Positions 45,945 to 56,966 of a stretch of DNA of 64,000 bases are shown in pieces. Made by a program: the position numbers and the translations under genes. Position 1 is the first letter of the stretch. The number at the start of each line of letters is the position of its first letter. Under the pieces are notes generated by a model. That model searched no databases and was not told the DNA's origin. It worked only from the letters and a program-made list of their open reading frames with translations. The stretch spans positions 43,985,967-44,049,966 of the forward strand of contig OX359281.1 of NCBI GenBank assembly GCA_947179155.2, given 5' to 3'. Source of the stretch: Hedera helix (lineage: Eukaryota; Streptophyta; Magnoliopsida; Apiales; Araliaceae).

Positions 45945-47143
45945 TGTGACGCCCCCAAATCTGGGCCCACACAGCCCAAACTTGAGTCGTCAAAATACTA
46001 CAACAAAATTATTACAACAAAGCACAACGTACAACAATACAGTGTATAATAATACACAACTAAGTCTTCACTATTATTGCCACACTATTTTACAAAACGT
46101 GAAGACTATGATAGCTATTCCTCGGACCCTCACTCCATTCCCCGGCTAGACCCTGTTATGTTTTCATCTCCTGTTGAAAAATAATGGAACAAAAGAAAGG
46201 GTGAGCTCAAATAGCCCAGTAAAGAATATCATGACTAAGATAACGACGAATAAATTATCATTAGTCTTCAACAGTTGAGTTCTTGATAGAATACAATAGA
46301 ATACAGGGTTTATATCAAAAACTGCAGTTAAATTCTTAAACAATGTTCAGATCAATAATAGCAGCGGAATGAGCAATCTATTAGAAGAATAATGCAGATT
46401 ATAATGTCCACTCGCTTCTCTTTTTCGTAAAAACATCATCAACTTTTATCATCTGAAATACCATTAGTCATGATAATAAAAATTCACAGTTCCTGATCAT
46501 AATCATGCAGATCAACAGTTCATCTTTGCACTACGGGCCAAAGATATTTAATTTAGCACCAGCGGTCATGATTATACCAGATTCAGCCTTTGGTGATAAT
46601 CATACCAAACAACAGTTCATCTATGCACTACTGGCCAAAGAGAACTTTCACCACGTGCCATAAAAGACACCGAACAGATGTATCGCCTTTAACCTATTAT
46701 ATCGCCTTTAACCTATCATCTGTTCAACAAATATATCACATCTGTGCCCCCGGCCACAGATATTCACAACAGCTTGATTTTTGGATGATTAGAATGATAT
46801 AAATGATGAACAGAAGAAATAGGATAACAATAAGTATCAGAAGTTTACTTTGTACAGATTCAAATAATGTCCAAATTGTCAACATGATGTGGAGTGAAAT
46901 TTAAAAATGATATTCAAGATCCACAATTCAGAATAACGGTTACAATTCAATAGAAAGGTTCACGTAAATAGGAAGGTTCAGTTGAAATAATGAAGTTCAA
47001 CTATTATGGAACATATAATATTTTCAGGAATTATAGAAGCAATAGTTCCATAATAAATTTCGATTTAGGAGTATGAAAGAAAATAATATCCCTTACCGTA
47101 GCAGGTTTGATTAACAAAAGGTGAAGGAAATTAATACAAAGGG

Positions 47144-47500
47144 TTATTCACCAACAGGCGGCAATCCGCTCCGTAAGGTTATTCCCACAATTTAATAGAA
47201 TTTGAGTACAAAGAGTTATTCACCAAACAGGCGGCAATCCGCTCCGTAAGGTTATTCTCAGAGATTAATAATGAATGAATACGAAAGGTTATTCACCAAC
47301 AGGCGGCAATCCGCTCCGTAAGGTTATTCCCACAATTTAATAGAATTTGAGTACAAAGAGTTATTCACCAAACAGGCGGCAATCCGCTCCGTAAGGTTAT
47401 TCTCAGAGATTAATAATGAATGAATACGAAAGGTTATTCACCAACAGGCGGCAATCCGCTCCGTAAGGTTATTCCCACAATTTAATACATGGAAATAAAA
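47144..47500. repeat. 72/73-bp tandem repeat in LTR, 5 units
   Basis: Units start at 47,144, 47,216, 47,289, 47,361 and 47,434. All share TTATTCACCAA, CAGGCGGCAATCCGCTCCG and TAAGGTTATTC. Two alternating versions give a 145-bp higher-order unit. The same array is in the other LTR from 54,903. Confidence 0.9.
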
Positions 47501-47801
47501 TGCACGTCTTATGAGTAAGGAAGAAACAATATTATTATCGAGAATCAAATAATGATAATCCCTTACCATAGTACGTTTGAATAATGGAAGATGAAAAAGA
47601 TGGTATCCCTTACCGTAACACGTGACTGGATATTGATTTAAATGAGGTTGATTAACTTGAACAGTACACGTATACTTATAGATCTTCACAAATACTCAAG
47701 ATGACTTAAGCACACTTAGAGAGAACTTTCACAAGAAGTATTTAGAGAGAGAAAGAAAGAACAAGTAAGGAAGTTTATGAAAAATCCTTAAGTTAAGGCT
47801 T

Positions 47802-47811
47802 CTATTTATAG
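47802..47811 (-). promoter_or_regulatory. LTR TATA box (3' LTR copy)
   Basis: CTATAAATAG on the minus strand, followed by a purine-rich AGAGAGAG leader downstream. The matching box in the 5' LTR (55,561-55,570) would drive the genomic transcript. Confidence 0.6.
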
Positions 47812-48857
47812 CCAAAAATCTCATCATTCATTTAATCTAAACCATTCATTTAAAGATCATCTTTTAATCTACACCATCCATTTCAAATATTATATTATCT
47901 TTAATCTACACCATTCATTTCATATCACCTAATAATCACCTAACTTTATATTATAAACAAATCAATTTAATTATTCAACAATAATTCACACTTTAATCTA
48001 CACCATTCATTTCATATCACCTAATAATCACCTAACTTTATATTATAAACAAATAACTTTATCAATTCAATTATTATGACTAATTGTTATAAATACAGTA
48101 TAGTTAGCTCTTAGATATCAAGTCAATAAATTAATGAAATACAACTGTTTAAATAACATCATAATAGAGATAACAATAATGTAAAATAAAGCATACGTTA
48201 CTGTGTAATGACAATTATTGATTCAATAATGTGAATTACTGTGCATATGTTACTGTGACAATTATTAGGTTCAATAATTTTAAAAACAGTGCAACAACAA
48301 TTATTGACTCAATGATATAAAATACAGTGTAATGACAATTATTAAATCAATAATGCAAAATACTGTGTAACAACAATTATTGAATTGATAATATAAAATA
48401 TTATGCAGTGACAATTATCGATGAAATGATGCGTAACAGTTACGGTGTCAATTATCAGACCAATAATATGAGACACTATGCAATACCGTGTGTTACTGTA
48501 GAGTAACGAGTGCTACAGAAAATACCAATAACTACGTATGCTACTATTCTTTTATCACCGGTATTTTAACAGTTCCGTTGACTATTTTTATTTAAAAAAG
48601 TTACTTCTGTCGTTTTCTATATCCGACAAATATTCCGTTGTGGGGTCCACCAATAATTTATTATTTCGGCGCCGTCGTACGGCACGAATATTCCCCGACC
48701 AAACGAATATTCCCCGACAAAGCGAATATTGTCCGACAAAATAAAATTTGCACATAACATCCTTAACTTTTAACTTTATCGATTTAACCACTTACTGTTT
48801 AAAAAAAATATCTATATGAAGAAAAATTAAATTTTGTATTTCATAAAATTCGGGGTC

Positions 48858-51800
48858 TTACAACCTCCCCTCCTTATGAAATTTCGTCCCCGAAATTGAC
48901 GTACCTGACATATCGAAGAGGTAAGGATACTTAGATTTCATCTCAGATTCTAGCTCCCAGGTCATTTCCTCAGTATCTTGGTTCCTCCATAAAACCTTAA
49001 CTTGAGGTATAACCTTTGAGCGTAGGATCTGCTCCTTCTTATCCAGGATCTTAATAGGTACCTCCTCGTATGTTAAATCATCTGCTATAACGTCTGGTTC
49101 TAACTCAATGACGTGGTTTGGGTCCTTCACATATTTACGTAACATAGATATGTGAAAAACGTTATGGATGCGAGACATACTTGGTGGTAGGGCTAGTCTG
49201 TAGGCTACGATTCCTATTCGATCGAGGATTTCAAATGGGCCAATAAATCGAGGGTTGAGCTTTCTTCTCTTTCCGAATCTCGTAACCCCTTTCCATGGAG
49301 AAACACGTAAGAATACATGATCTCCGACGTTGAAACTTTCGTCTCTCCGATGAAGATCAGCATAACTCTTTTGTCGTTCTTGTGCGGTCTGTATTCGTTG
49401 TCGGATCATTTGGATCTTTTCGGTCGTCAAGCGTACCAACTCGGGTCCCAACAATTTTGCTTCTCCTACCTCATTCCAACATATTGGAGAGCGACACTTC
49501 CTTCCATACAAAGCCTCGAATGGAGCCATGCCTATGCTTGCTTGGTAACTGTTGTTGTAAGAAAATTCCACCAATGGCAAGTACTTATCCCAACTTCCTT
49601 TGAAGTCTAATACACAAAGTCTCAAAAGATCTTCGAGGGTCTGGATCGTCCTTTCCGATTGTCCGTCCGTTTGAGGATGGTATGCAGAACTAAAACGTAG
49701 TTCAGTGCCCATAGCTTTTTGTAGACTGATCCAAAAGCGTGAAGTGAATCTAGGATCTCGATCAGAAACTATGGAAACTGGCATGCCATGCAATCTCACG
49801 ATCTCATTTATGTACATACCGGCAAGACGTTCAAGTGAAAAGTTTTCTCGTATAGGCAAGAAATGAGCAGATTTGGTCAATCTATCTACGATCACCCAAA
49901 TTGCATCTAAGCCTTGAGAAACTTTTGGAAGACCCGTCACGAAATCCATATTGATGTGTTCCCACTTCCATTCGGGAACTTCAAGTGATTGTAATGGACC
50001 TTTAGGAACTTGATGCTCTGCCTTGACACGTTGACAAGTTAGGCACCTTGAGATAAACTCCGCAATCTCTCTTTTCATATTGTTCCACCAAAATGTATGT
50101 CGAAGATCTCGATACATCTTGGTACCTCCTGGGTGGATTGCAAACGGCGTGTTGTGTGCCTCCATCATGATTTTATGCTTTAATTCAGGATCGTTAGGAA
50201 CACAGAGTCGAGAGTTGACTCGAAGTATTCCTTTCTCGTCGATTCTTGCTTCGGAAATGGCACCTTTTTGTACTTTCTTTATCATGTTTATCAGTTCCGG
50301 ATCGGTAGCTTGAGCAGCTTTAATTTTATCGATTAAAGTTGGTTCTACTCGCACGTGAGCAATCTTCGAGCGGGTCCCTGGTGTCTTTAGCTCTATCTCC
50401 ATCTTTTGCAAGTCGTACAAAATACACTTTTGTGTTGTCAGCAGTGCACTTGTACTTGCATAAGATTTTCTGCTCAAAGCGTCAGCTACAACGTTCGCCT
50501 TTCCCGGGTGATACTGGATTGTGTGGTCATAATCCTTTAACAGCTCAAGCCAACGTCGTTGTCGCATGTTGAGTTCCTTCTGGGTGAAGAAATACTTGAG
50601 ACTTTTATGATCCGTATAGATATCCACTTTTTCTCCGTACAAGTAGTGTCTCCAGATCTTCAACGCGAAAACGACTGCTGCCAACTCTAGATCATGAGTA
50701 GGATAATTTTTCTCATAATCTTTGAGTTGTCGAGAGGCGTAGGCTATAACCTTTCCATGTTGCATAAGGACACAGCCTAGACCTTTGCCAGAAGCATCGC
50801 TGTAGATAACAAATTCTCCTGATCCTGATGGTATGGTCAGAACAGGAGCTGAAACCAGTCTCTTCTTGAGTTCTTGGAAACTTTTCTCGCATTTCTCGCT
50901 CCATATGAATTTTGTGCTTTTCCGAGTAAGCTGCGTTAATGGAGTGGCGATTCGAGAAAATCCTTCTACGAATCTCCGATAATAACCAGCTAGACCCAGA
51001 AAACTTCGGACTTCGGTTACTGTTTTGGGTTGTTCCCAATTTAGTACCGTTTCAATCTTCGCAGGATCGACTGATATTCCTTGACTAGAAATCACATGCC
51101 CAAGAAACGCGACCTCCTCAAGCCAGAACTCACATTTCTTCAACTTGGCATATAATTTGTTTTCACGGAGCTTTTGTAGTATCAATCTCAGGTGTTGTTC
51201 ATGATCCTCGCGACTCTTGGAGTATATGAGGATGTCATCAATAAAGACAACCACAAAATGATCCAAATGTTCCTTGAATATCCGGTTCATCATGTCCATG
51301 AAAGCTGCAGGAGCATTAGTTAGTCCAAAAGGCATGACTAAGAACTCATAATGCCCATAACGAGTTCTGAAAGCAGTCTTTGGAATGTCCTCAGCTTTAA
51401 CCTTTAACTGATGATATCCAGAACGGAGATCAATCTTTGAGAAATGTTGAGCGCCTTGCAATTGATCAAACATGTCATCAATCCGAGGTAACGGGTACCT
51501 GTTCTTGATGGTGACATGGTTCAATTCTCGGTAGTCAATGCACAATCTCATACTCCCGTCTTTCTTCTTCACAAATAGAACAGGAGCACCCCAAGGTGAT
51601 GCACTCGGACGAATGAAACCGGTATCCAACAATTCCTGTAGTTGGACTTTTAACTCTTGAAGTTCAATGGGGGCCATTCGGTAGGGAGCTTTGGAAATGA
51701 GCTTGGTACCGGGTTCAAGATCAATATAAAAATCAATTTCACGGTTTGGGGGTAAGCCAGGAAGTTCTTCAGGAAAAACGTCAGGAAACTCATTAACAAT

Positions 51801-53504
51801 GGGAATATCATTCAAGTTTGACGTATTTTTGTTCAAATCAGTGACATGAGCTAAAAAGGCTTGACATCCGTTTTTCAATAAACGAATGGCTTTATGGCTA
51901 GAAATAACAGTTATAGATTTCAATGGTTTAGTTGCTTGAATTTGCATGACAGGTTGATTAGGAATATGAAAACTAATAATCTTATGAAAACAATCAATTT
52001 TAGCATGATGGGTAGTCAACCAATCAATTCCTAAAATCACATCAAATTCACGCATCTCCAAAGAAATAAGGTCAACAGATAATGTGAGGTTGTTGATTTG
52101 AACTAGGCAAGATTTATAGACAGTAGATGTAATGGTCATTTCTCCTAATGGGGTTTCAACTGATAAGTCAAAGTCCAAGTTTTCAGGAGTTAAGTTTAAA
52201 CGCTGAGCACATGCAGGTGAGATAAAAGAATGGGTAGAGCTAGTATCTAACAAAGCGTAGACTTCACGAGAATTTATGAATAGCTTACCGGTTATCACCT
52301 CGTTCGAGTTTCGTGCCATTTGGGATGTCACAACAAAAGCTCTCCCTTGAACTACAGATTTTCCTTTATCCGCGCTAGCTTTTGGTATCATCATTGCAGC
52401 TGGACTTGATTTTGTGGCAGGACAAAACCGCGCAAGATGACCCTCTTTCCCACAACTGTAGCACTTTTTGGACTGCAGTGTACAGTTTGGGCTGATGTGA
52501 CCTTCCTGACCACACCTATAGCATCTCACTGGTGGTCGATCTTCTCCCCTTGAAACTGGGGTCGGTGCTGGTGTTGGTACTGGTGCTGGTGCCCTTCCAT
52601 AATTATTATGGAATCTCTTTCTTTTGAAATTGTTCCCACTAGATTCTCCTCTTCTGTTATTTGGTATGGAATTACCACCGAAGTGTTGGTTACCTTCTCG
52701 ATGGTTCTCGTTCCTGTGGTTGTTGTCACTCCTTTCTCTATGCTGATCATTAACTCTTGGCTGCAATGTTTCATCTGTTTGTTCCACCCTTTGAGCCCTA
52801 TCCACAACATCTGAATACAAACTAAATTTATGAGAGCTAAGTTGTTGACGAATTTTGAATCTCAAACCTCTTAGGAACATCCGACTCATTCGTGCTTCGT
52901 CATCCACAAGATGGGTGGCAAAGCGAGATAACTCGGCAAACTTAGCTTCATATTGGGAGACTGTCATGTTTCCCTGCTCCAGCTTAATGAATTCCACTTC
53001 CTTCATATGGCGGATGCTTTCTGGGAAGTACTTCTCGTTAAACAGTTCTTCGAATTCTGTCCAAGACATTTCGAGTGCTGAAGGTTGGATACGTTTTACC
53101 GCTTCCCACCAATGGTCTGCCTCACCTCGTAACATAAAAGTGGCAAATGGCACCTTCTGATCATCAGCGCATTGTAAGACATCAAGTATTTTTGTCGTCT
53201 GCTTCAGCCATGCCTCCGCTTTGAGTGGGTCAGGCTTCCCGTGGAATTCAGGTGGTCCTAATTCTTTAAATTGCTTAACAGTGACCATCCTCAAATTGCC
53301 AGCGTTTCTACCGTTATTATTGACTGGATTTCCTCTTCCTTGATTCTGTATGAACTGCATGAAATTCCTAAAGAATCCATCGTTCATCATGTTATCAGGA
53401 ACATTATTTCCTGAGTTGGCAGGAGGATTGTTTGGGGCCTCTTGATTCTCGGCTACATTTGTTTCGGGTATTCCATAGTTAACCTCTTGATTTTCAGATG
53501 CCAT
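48858..53504 (-). CDS. Gag-pol polyprotein, Tekay-like chromovirus, 1548 aa
   Basis: One uninterrupted frame of a Ty3/Gypsy plant retrotransposon. Order by residue: Gag to about 320; two zinc knuckles about 326-360 (CYRCGQEGHISPNC, CYSCGKEGHLARFC); protease near 417; reverse transcriptase about 600-780 with YRELNHVTIKNRYPLPR and the active-site FIDDILIYS (about 755); RNase H about 890-1010 (YSDASGKGLG); integrase about 1130-1400 with a zinc-binding HHCC block (CLTCQ), MDFVTGLPK, VSDRDPRF and QTDGQSERT; C-terminal chromodomain about 1485-1535 (VKVLWRNQDTEEMTWELE). The chromodomain directs insertion into particular chromatin. Odd points: the protease triad reads D-T-S instead of D-[ST]-G, and the stop codon lies inside the 3' LTR. 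Start chosen at the first ATG after the leader (MASENQEVNYG). Confidence 0.95.
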   Translation of the reverse strand: MASENQEVNYGIPETNVAENQEAPNNPPANSGNNVPDNMMNDGFFRNFMQFIQNQGRGNPVNNNGRNAGNLRMVTVKQFKELGPPEFHGKPDPLKAEAWLKQTTKILDVLQCADDQKVPFATFMLRGEADHWWEAVKRIQPSALEMSWTEFEELFNEKYFPESIRHMKEVEFIKLEQGNMTVSQYEAKFAELSRFATHLVDDEARMSRMFLRGLRFKIRQQLSSHKFSLYSDVVDRAQRVEQTDETLQPRVNDQHRERSDNNHRNENHREGNQHFGGNSIPNNRRGESSGNNFKRKRFHNNYGRAPAPVPTPAPTPVSRGEDRPPVRCYRCGQEGHISPNCTLQSKKCYSCGKEGHLARFCPATKSSPAAMMIPKASADKGKSVVQGRAFVVTSQMARNSNEVITGKLFINSREVYALLDTSSTHSFISPACAQRLNLTPENLDFDLSVETPLGEMTITSTVYKSCLVQINNLTLSVDLISLEMREFDVILGIDWLTTHHAKIDCFHKIISFHIPNQPVMQIQATKPLKSITVISSHKAIRLLKNGCQAFLAHVTDLNKNTSNLNDIPIVNEFPDVFPEELPGLPPNREIDFYIDLEPGTKLISKAPYRMAPIELQELKVQLQELLDTGFIRPSASPWGAPVLFVKKKDGSMRLCIDYRELNHVTIKNRYPLPRIDDMFDQLQGAQHFSKIDLRSGYHQLKVKAEDIPKTAFRTRYGHYEFLVMPFGLTNAPAAFMDMMNRIFKEHLDHFVVVFIDDILIYSKSREDHEQHLRLILQKLRENKLYAKLKKCEFWLEEVAFLGHVISSQGISVDPAKIETVLNWEQPKTVTEVRSFLGLAGYYRRFVEGFSRIATPLTQLTRKSTKFIWSEKCEKSFQELKKRLVSAPVLTIPSGSGEFVIYSDASGKGLGCVLMQHGKVIAYASRQLKDYEKNYPTHDLELAAVVFALKIWRHYLYGEKVDIYTDHKSLKYFFTQKELNMRQRRWLELLKDYDHTIQYHPGKANVVADALSRKSYASTSALLTTQKCILYDLQKMEIELKTPGTRSKIAHVRVEPTLIDKIKAAQATDPELINMIKKVQKGAISEARIDEKGILRVNSRLCVPNDPELKHKIMMEAHNTPFAIHPGGTKMYRDLRHTFWWNNMKREIAEFISRCLTCQRVKAEHQVPKGPLQSLEVPEWKWEHINMDFVTGLPKVSQGLDAIWVIVDRLTKSAHFLPIRENFSLERLAGMYINEIVRLHGMPVSIVSDRDPRFTSRFWISLQKAMGTELRFSSAYHPQTDGQSERTIQTLEDLLRLCVLDFKGSWDKYLPLVEFSYNNSYQASIGMAPFEALYGRKCRSPICWNEVGEAKLLGPELVRLTTEKIQMIRQRIQTAQERQKSYADLHRRDESFNVGDHVFLRVSPWKGVTRFGKRRKLNPRFIGPFEILDRIGIVAYRLALPPSMSRIHNVFHISMLRKYVKDPNHVIELEPDVIADDLTYEEVPIKILDKKEQILRSKVIPQVKVLWRNQDTEEMTWELESEMKSKYPYLFDMSGTSISGTKFHKEGRL
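48863..48876 (-). promoter_or_regulatory. Polypurine tract
   Basis: The minus strand reads AAGGAGGGGAGGT directly before the 3' LTR start. It primes plus-strand DNA synthesis and also encodes part of the last codons of the polyprotein. Confidence 0.85.
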
Positions 53505-53689
53505 ACTAAACTGTGGTCACAAAATAAATGTTAGTTCAAATAAACTGACTCATCACTTCATGTTCCTACATTCAAATCGACTCATTAGATAATAAAATCT
53601 ATTTTAGGTAGGACACACTAGTGACTGATTCTATTCGTCTCTCCCCTCCTAGTTCTACCCCAGATCTCCATTAAAGACCATATCCCTAA

Positions 53690-53701
53690 GCTCTGATGCC
53701 A
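53690..53701 (-). promoter_or_regulatory. Primer-binding site of Gypsy element
   Basis: The minus strand reads TGGCATCAGAGC two bases after the 5' LTR. It differs from the usual initiator-Met complement TGGTATCAGAGC at one position, a tolerated variation in plant Gypsy elements as far as I know. Confidence 0.8.
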
Positions 53702-53703
53702 AC

Positions 53704-56621
53704 TGTGACGCCCCCAAATCTGGGCCCACACAGCCCAAACTTGAGTCGTCAAAATACTACAACAAAATTATTACAACAAAGCACAACGTACAACAATACA
53801 GTGTATAATAATACACAACTAAGTCTTCACTATTATTGCCACACTATTTTACAAAACGTGAAGACTATGATAGCTATTCCTCGGACCCTCACTCCATTCC
53901 CCGGCTAGACCCTGTTATGTTTTCATCTCCTGTTGAAAAATAATGGAACAAAAGAAAGGGTGAGCTCAAATAGCCCAGTAAAGAATATCATGACTAAGAT
54001 AACGACGAATAAATTATCATTAGTCTTCAACAGTTGAGTTCTTGATAGAATACAATAGAATACAGGGTTTATATCAAAAACTGCAGTTAAATTCTTAAAC
54101 AATGTTCAGATCAATAATAGCAGCGGAATGAGCAATCTATTAGAAGAATAATGCAGATTATAATGTCCACTCGCTTCTCTTTTTCGTAAAAACATCATCA
54201 ACTTTTATCATCTGAAATACCATTAGTCATGATAATAAAAATTCACAGTTCCTGATCATAATCATGCAGATCAACAGTTCATCTTTGCACTACGGGCCAA
54301 AGATATTTAATTTAGCACCAGCGGTCATGATTATACCAGATTCAGCCTTTGGTGATAATCATACCAAACAACAGTTCATCTATGCACTACTGGCCAAAGA
54401 GAACTTTCACCACGTGCCATAAAAGACACCGAACAGATGTATCGCCTTTAACCTATTATATCGCCTTTAACCTATCATCTGTTCAACAAATATATCACAT
54501 CTGTGCCCCCGGCCACAGATATTCACAACAGCTTGATTTTTGGATGATTAGAATGATATAAATGATGAACAGAAGAAATAGGATAACAATAAGTATCAGA
54601 AGTTTACTTTGTACAGATTCAAATAATGTCCAAATTGTCAACATGATGTGGAGTGAAATTTAAAAATGATATTCAAGATCCACAGTTCAGAATAACGGTT
54701 ACAATTCAATAGAAAGGTTCACGTAAATAGGAAGGTTCAGTTGAAATAATGAAGTTCAACTATTATGGAACATATAATATTTTCAGGAATTATAGAAGCA
54801 ATAGTTCCATAATAAATTTCGATTTAGGAGTATGAAAGAAAATAATATCCCTTACCGTAGCAGGTTTGATTAACAAAAGGTGAAGGAAATTAATACAAAG
54901 GGTTATTCACCAACAGGCGGCAATCCGCTCCGTAAGGTTATTCCCACAATTTAATAGAATTTGAGTACAAAGAGTTATTCACCAAACAGGCGGCAATCCG
55001 CTCCGTAAGGTTATTCTCAGAGATTAATAATGAATGAATACGAAAGGTTATTCACCAACAGGCGGCAATCCGCTCCGTAAGGTTATTCCCACAATTTAAT
55101 AGAATTTGAGTACAAAGAGTTATTCACCAAACAGGCGGCAATCCGCTCCGTAAGGTTATTCTCAGAGATTAATAATGAATGAATACGAAAGGTTATTCAC
55201 CAACAGGCGGCAATCCGCTCCGTAAGGTTATTCCCACAATTTAATACATGGAAATAAAATGCACGTCTTATGAGTAAGGAAGAAACAATATTATTATCGA
55301 GAATCAAATAATGATAATCCCTTACCATAGTACGTTTGAATAATGGAAGATGAAAAAGATGGTATCCCTTACCGTAACACGTGACTGGATATTGATTTAA
55401 ATGAGGTTGATTAACTTGAACAGTACACGTATACTTATAGATCTTCACAAATACTCAAGATGACTTAAGCACACTTAGAGAGAACTTTCACAAGAAGTAT
55501 TTAGAGAGAGAAAGAAAGAACAAGTAAGGAAGTTTATGAAAAATCCTTAAGTTAAGGCTTCTATTTATAGCCAAAAATCTCATCATTCATTTAATCTAAA
55601 CCATTCATTTAAAGATCATCTTTTAATCTACACCATCCATTTCAAATATTATATTATCTTTAATCTACACCATTCATTTCATATCACCTAATAATCACCT
55701 AACTTTATATTATAAACAAATCAATTTAATTATTCAACAATAATTCACACTTTAATCTACACCATTCATTTCATATCACCTAATAATCACCTAACTTTAT
55801 ATTATAAACAAATAACTTTATCAATTCAATTATTATGACTAATTGTTATAAATACAGTATAGTTAGCTCTTAGATATCAAGTCAATAAATTAATGAAATA
55901 CAACTGTTTAAATAACATCATAATAGAGATAACAATAATGTAAAATAAAGCATACGTTACTGTGTAATGACAATTATTGATTCAATAATGTGAATTACTG
56001 TGCATATGTTACTGTGACAATTATTAGGTTCAATAATTTTAAAAACAGTGCAACAACAATTATTGACTCAATGATATAAAATACAGTGTAATGACAATTA
56101 TTAAATCAATAATGCAAAATACTGTGTAACAACAATTATTGAATTGATAATATAAAATATTATGCAGTGACAATTATCGATGAAATGATGCGTAACAGTT
56201 ACGGTGTCAATTATCAGACCAATAATATGAGACACTATGCAATACCGTGTGTTACTGTAGAGTAACGAGTGCTACAGAAAATACCAATAACTACGTATGC
56301 TACTATTCTTTTATCACCGGTATTTTAACAGTTCCGTTGACTATTTTTATTTAAAAAAGTTACTTCTGTCGTTTTCTATATCCGACAAATATTCCGTTGT
56401 GGGGTCCACCAATAATTTATTATTTCGGCGCCGTCGTACGGCACGAATATTCCCCGACCAAACGAATATTCCCCGACAAAGCGAATATTGTCCGACAAAA
56501 TAAAATTTGCACATAACATCCTTAACTTTTAACTTTATCGATTTAACCACTTACTGTTTAAAAAAAATATCTATATGAAGAAAAATTAAATTTTTTATTT
56601 CATAAAATTCGGGGTCTTACA
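53704..56621 (-). repeat. 5' LTR of Tekay-like Gypsy element
   Basis: 2,918 bp, the same length as the 3' LTR and almost identical. The TATA box is at 55,561-55,570 and the tandem array at about 54,903-55,259. It is followed by the duplication AAACG at 56,622-56,626. Confidence 0.95.
55561..55570 (-). promoter_or_regulatory. LTR promoter TATA box (5' LTR)
   Basis: CTATAAATAG on the minus strand, about 1.05 kb into the LTR from its start. RNA is expected to start about 30 bp below (near 55,530), which would give a long U3 and an R-U5 of about 1.8 kb. Confidence 0.6.
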
Positions 56622-56643
56622 AAACGTTTGCTATGGATTATTC

Positions 56644-56645
<2 letters not shown>

Positions 56646-56701
<56 letters not shown>
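56646..56701. repeat. (TA)n microsatellite between elements A and B
   Basis: TA repeat with one TATG interruption. It is the right flank of A and the left flank of B. Confidence 0.85.
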
Positions 56702-56956
56702 CGTGATTCATAACAAATACTTGTTATGGAGTAGAATAGGATAAATAACATCTATATCATCTATTATAGGGACCAACCAATGTGATTAAAAAATTGAAAT
56801 ATGTCGTCCGTTACTATTAATAGTGGACGCTGAAAAATTAGTAGCGGATGATATTTTTGTACTTTTAATTTAGACCGTTGTTTGATATATTAGATGTTAA
56901 TGATGATACTTACTCTATCTTGCTCCATAACAAATACATACTTTTGGATCATTCTC
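56702..56956. mobile_element. Palindromic TIR element 'B' (255 bp)
   Basis: The left end CGTGATTCATAACAAATACT then TGTTATGGAGTAGAATAG is mirrored by the right end, whose reverse complement has TTTGTTATGGAGCAAGATAG. It has TA-repeat flanks on both sides and a near-palindromic CATAACAA-ATAC-TTGTTATG at the tip, as in A and C. The interior holds ACTATTAATAGT and a TAGCGG-type inverted motif. No ORF. Confidence 0.6.
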
Positions 56957-56966
56957 ATATATATAT

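Larger units (their letters stand above)
45945..48862 (-). repeat. 3' LTR of Tekay-like Gypsy element
   Basis: 2,918 bp. On the minus strand it runs TGTAAGACCCCG...GGGGGCGTCACA. It differs from the 5' LTR at only two positions that I could find (near 46,925 and 48,836). It contains five roughly 72-bp tandem units (47,144-47,500), a degenerate roughly 45-50 bp repeat with CAATTATTGA words (48,200-48,480) and a TATA box. Confidence 0.95.
45006..56645. mobile_element. Palindromic TIR element 'A', split by a Gypsy element
   Basis: The left TIR starts GGGAATGATCCATAGTAAGC at 45,006. The right TIR (about 45,773-45,944 continuing at 56,627-56,645) is its reverse complement over about 170 bp, interrupted by the Gypsy insertion and its AAACG duplication. 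Without that insertion the element is about 960 bp. It is flanked by TA repeats on both sides (before 45,006 and 56,646 on). Near each tip lies a palindrome, CATAGCAAACGTTTGCTATG in the right arm. The interior is an array of hairpin repeats. It codes for no protein. The TA-microsatellite setting resembles Micron-type MITEs of rice; I cannot name the superfamily. Confidence 0.7.

Noticed and set aside
47144..47500. Regularly spaced repeats that resemble a CRISPR array
   Set aside because: The intervening DNA is itself repeated in a two-unit pattern, and the array is duplicated in both LTRs of a plant retroelement. It is a tandem repeat.
45946..48791. Open frames of 67-83 codons inside the Gypsy LTRs, present identically in both copies
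   Set aside because: They are identical because the LTRs are duplicates, not through selection. No domain is visible, and they fall in tandem repeats or AT-rich DNA.
49317..53160. Several + strand open frames opposite the gag-pol gene
   Set aside because: They are antisense shadows of a long conserved coding frame and show no protein features of their own.
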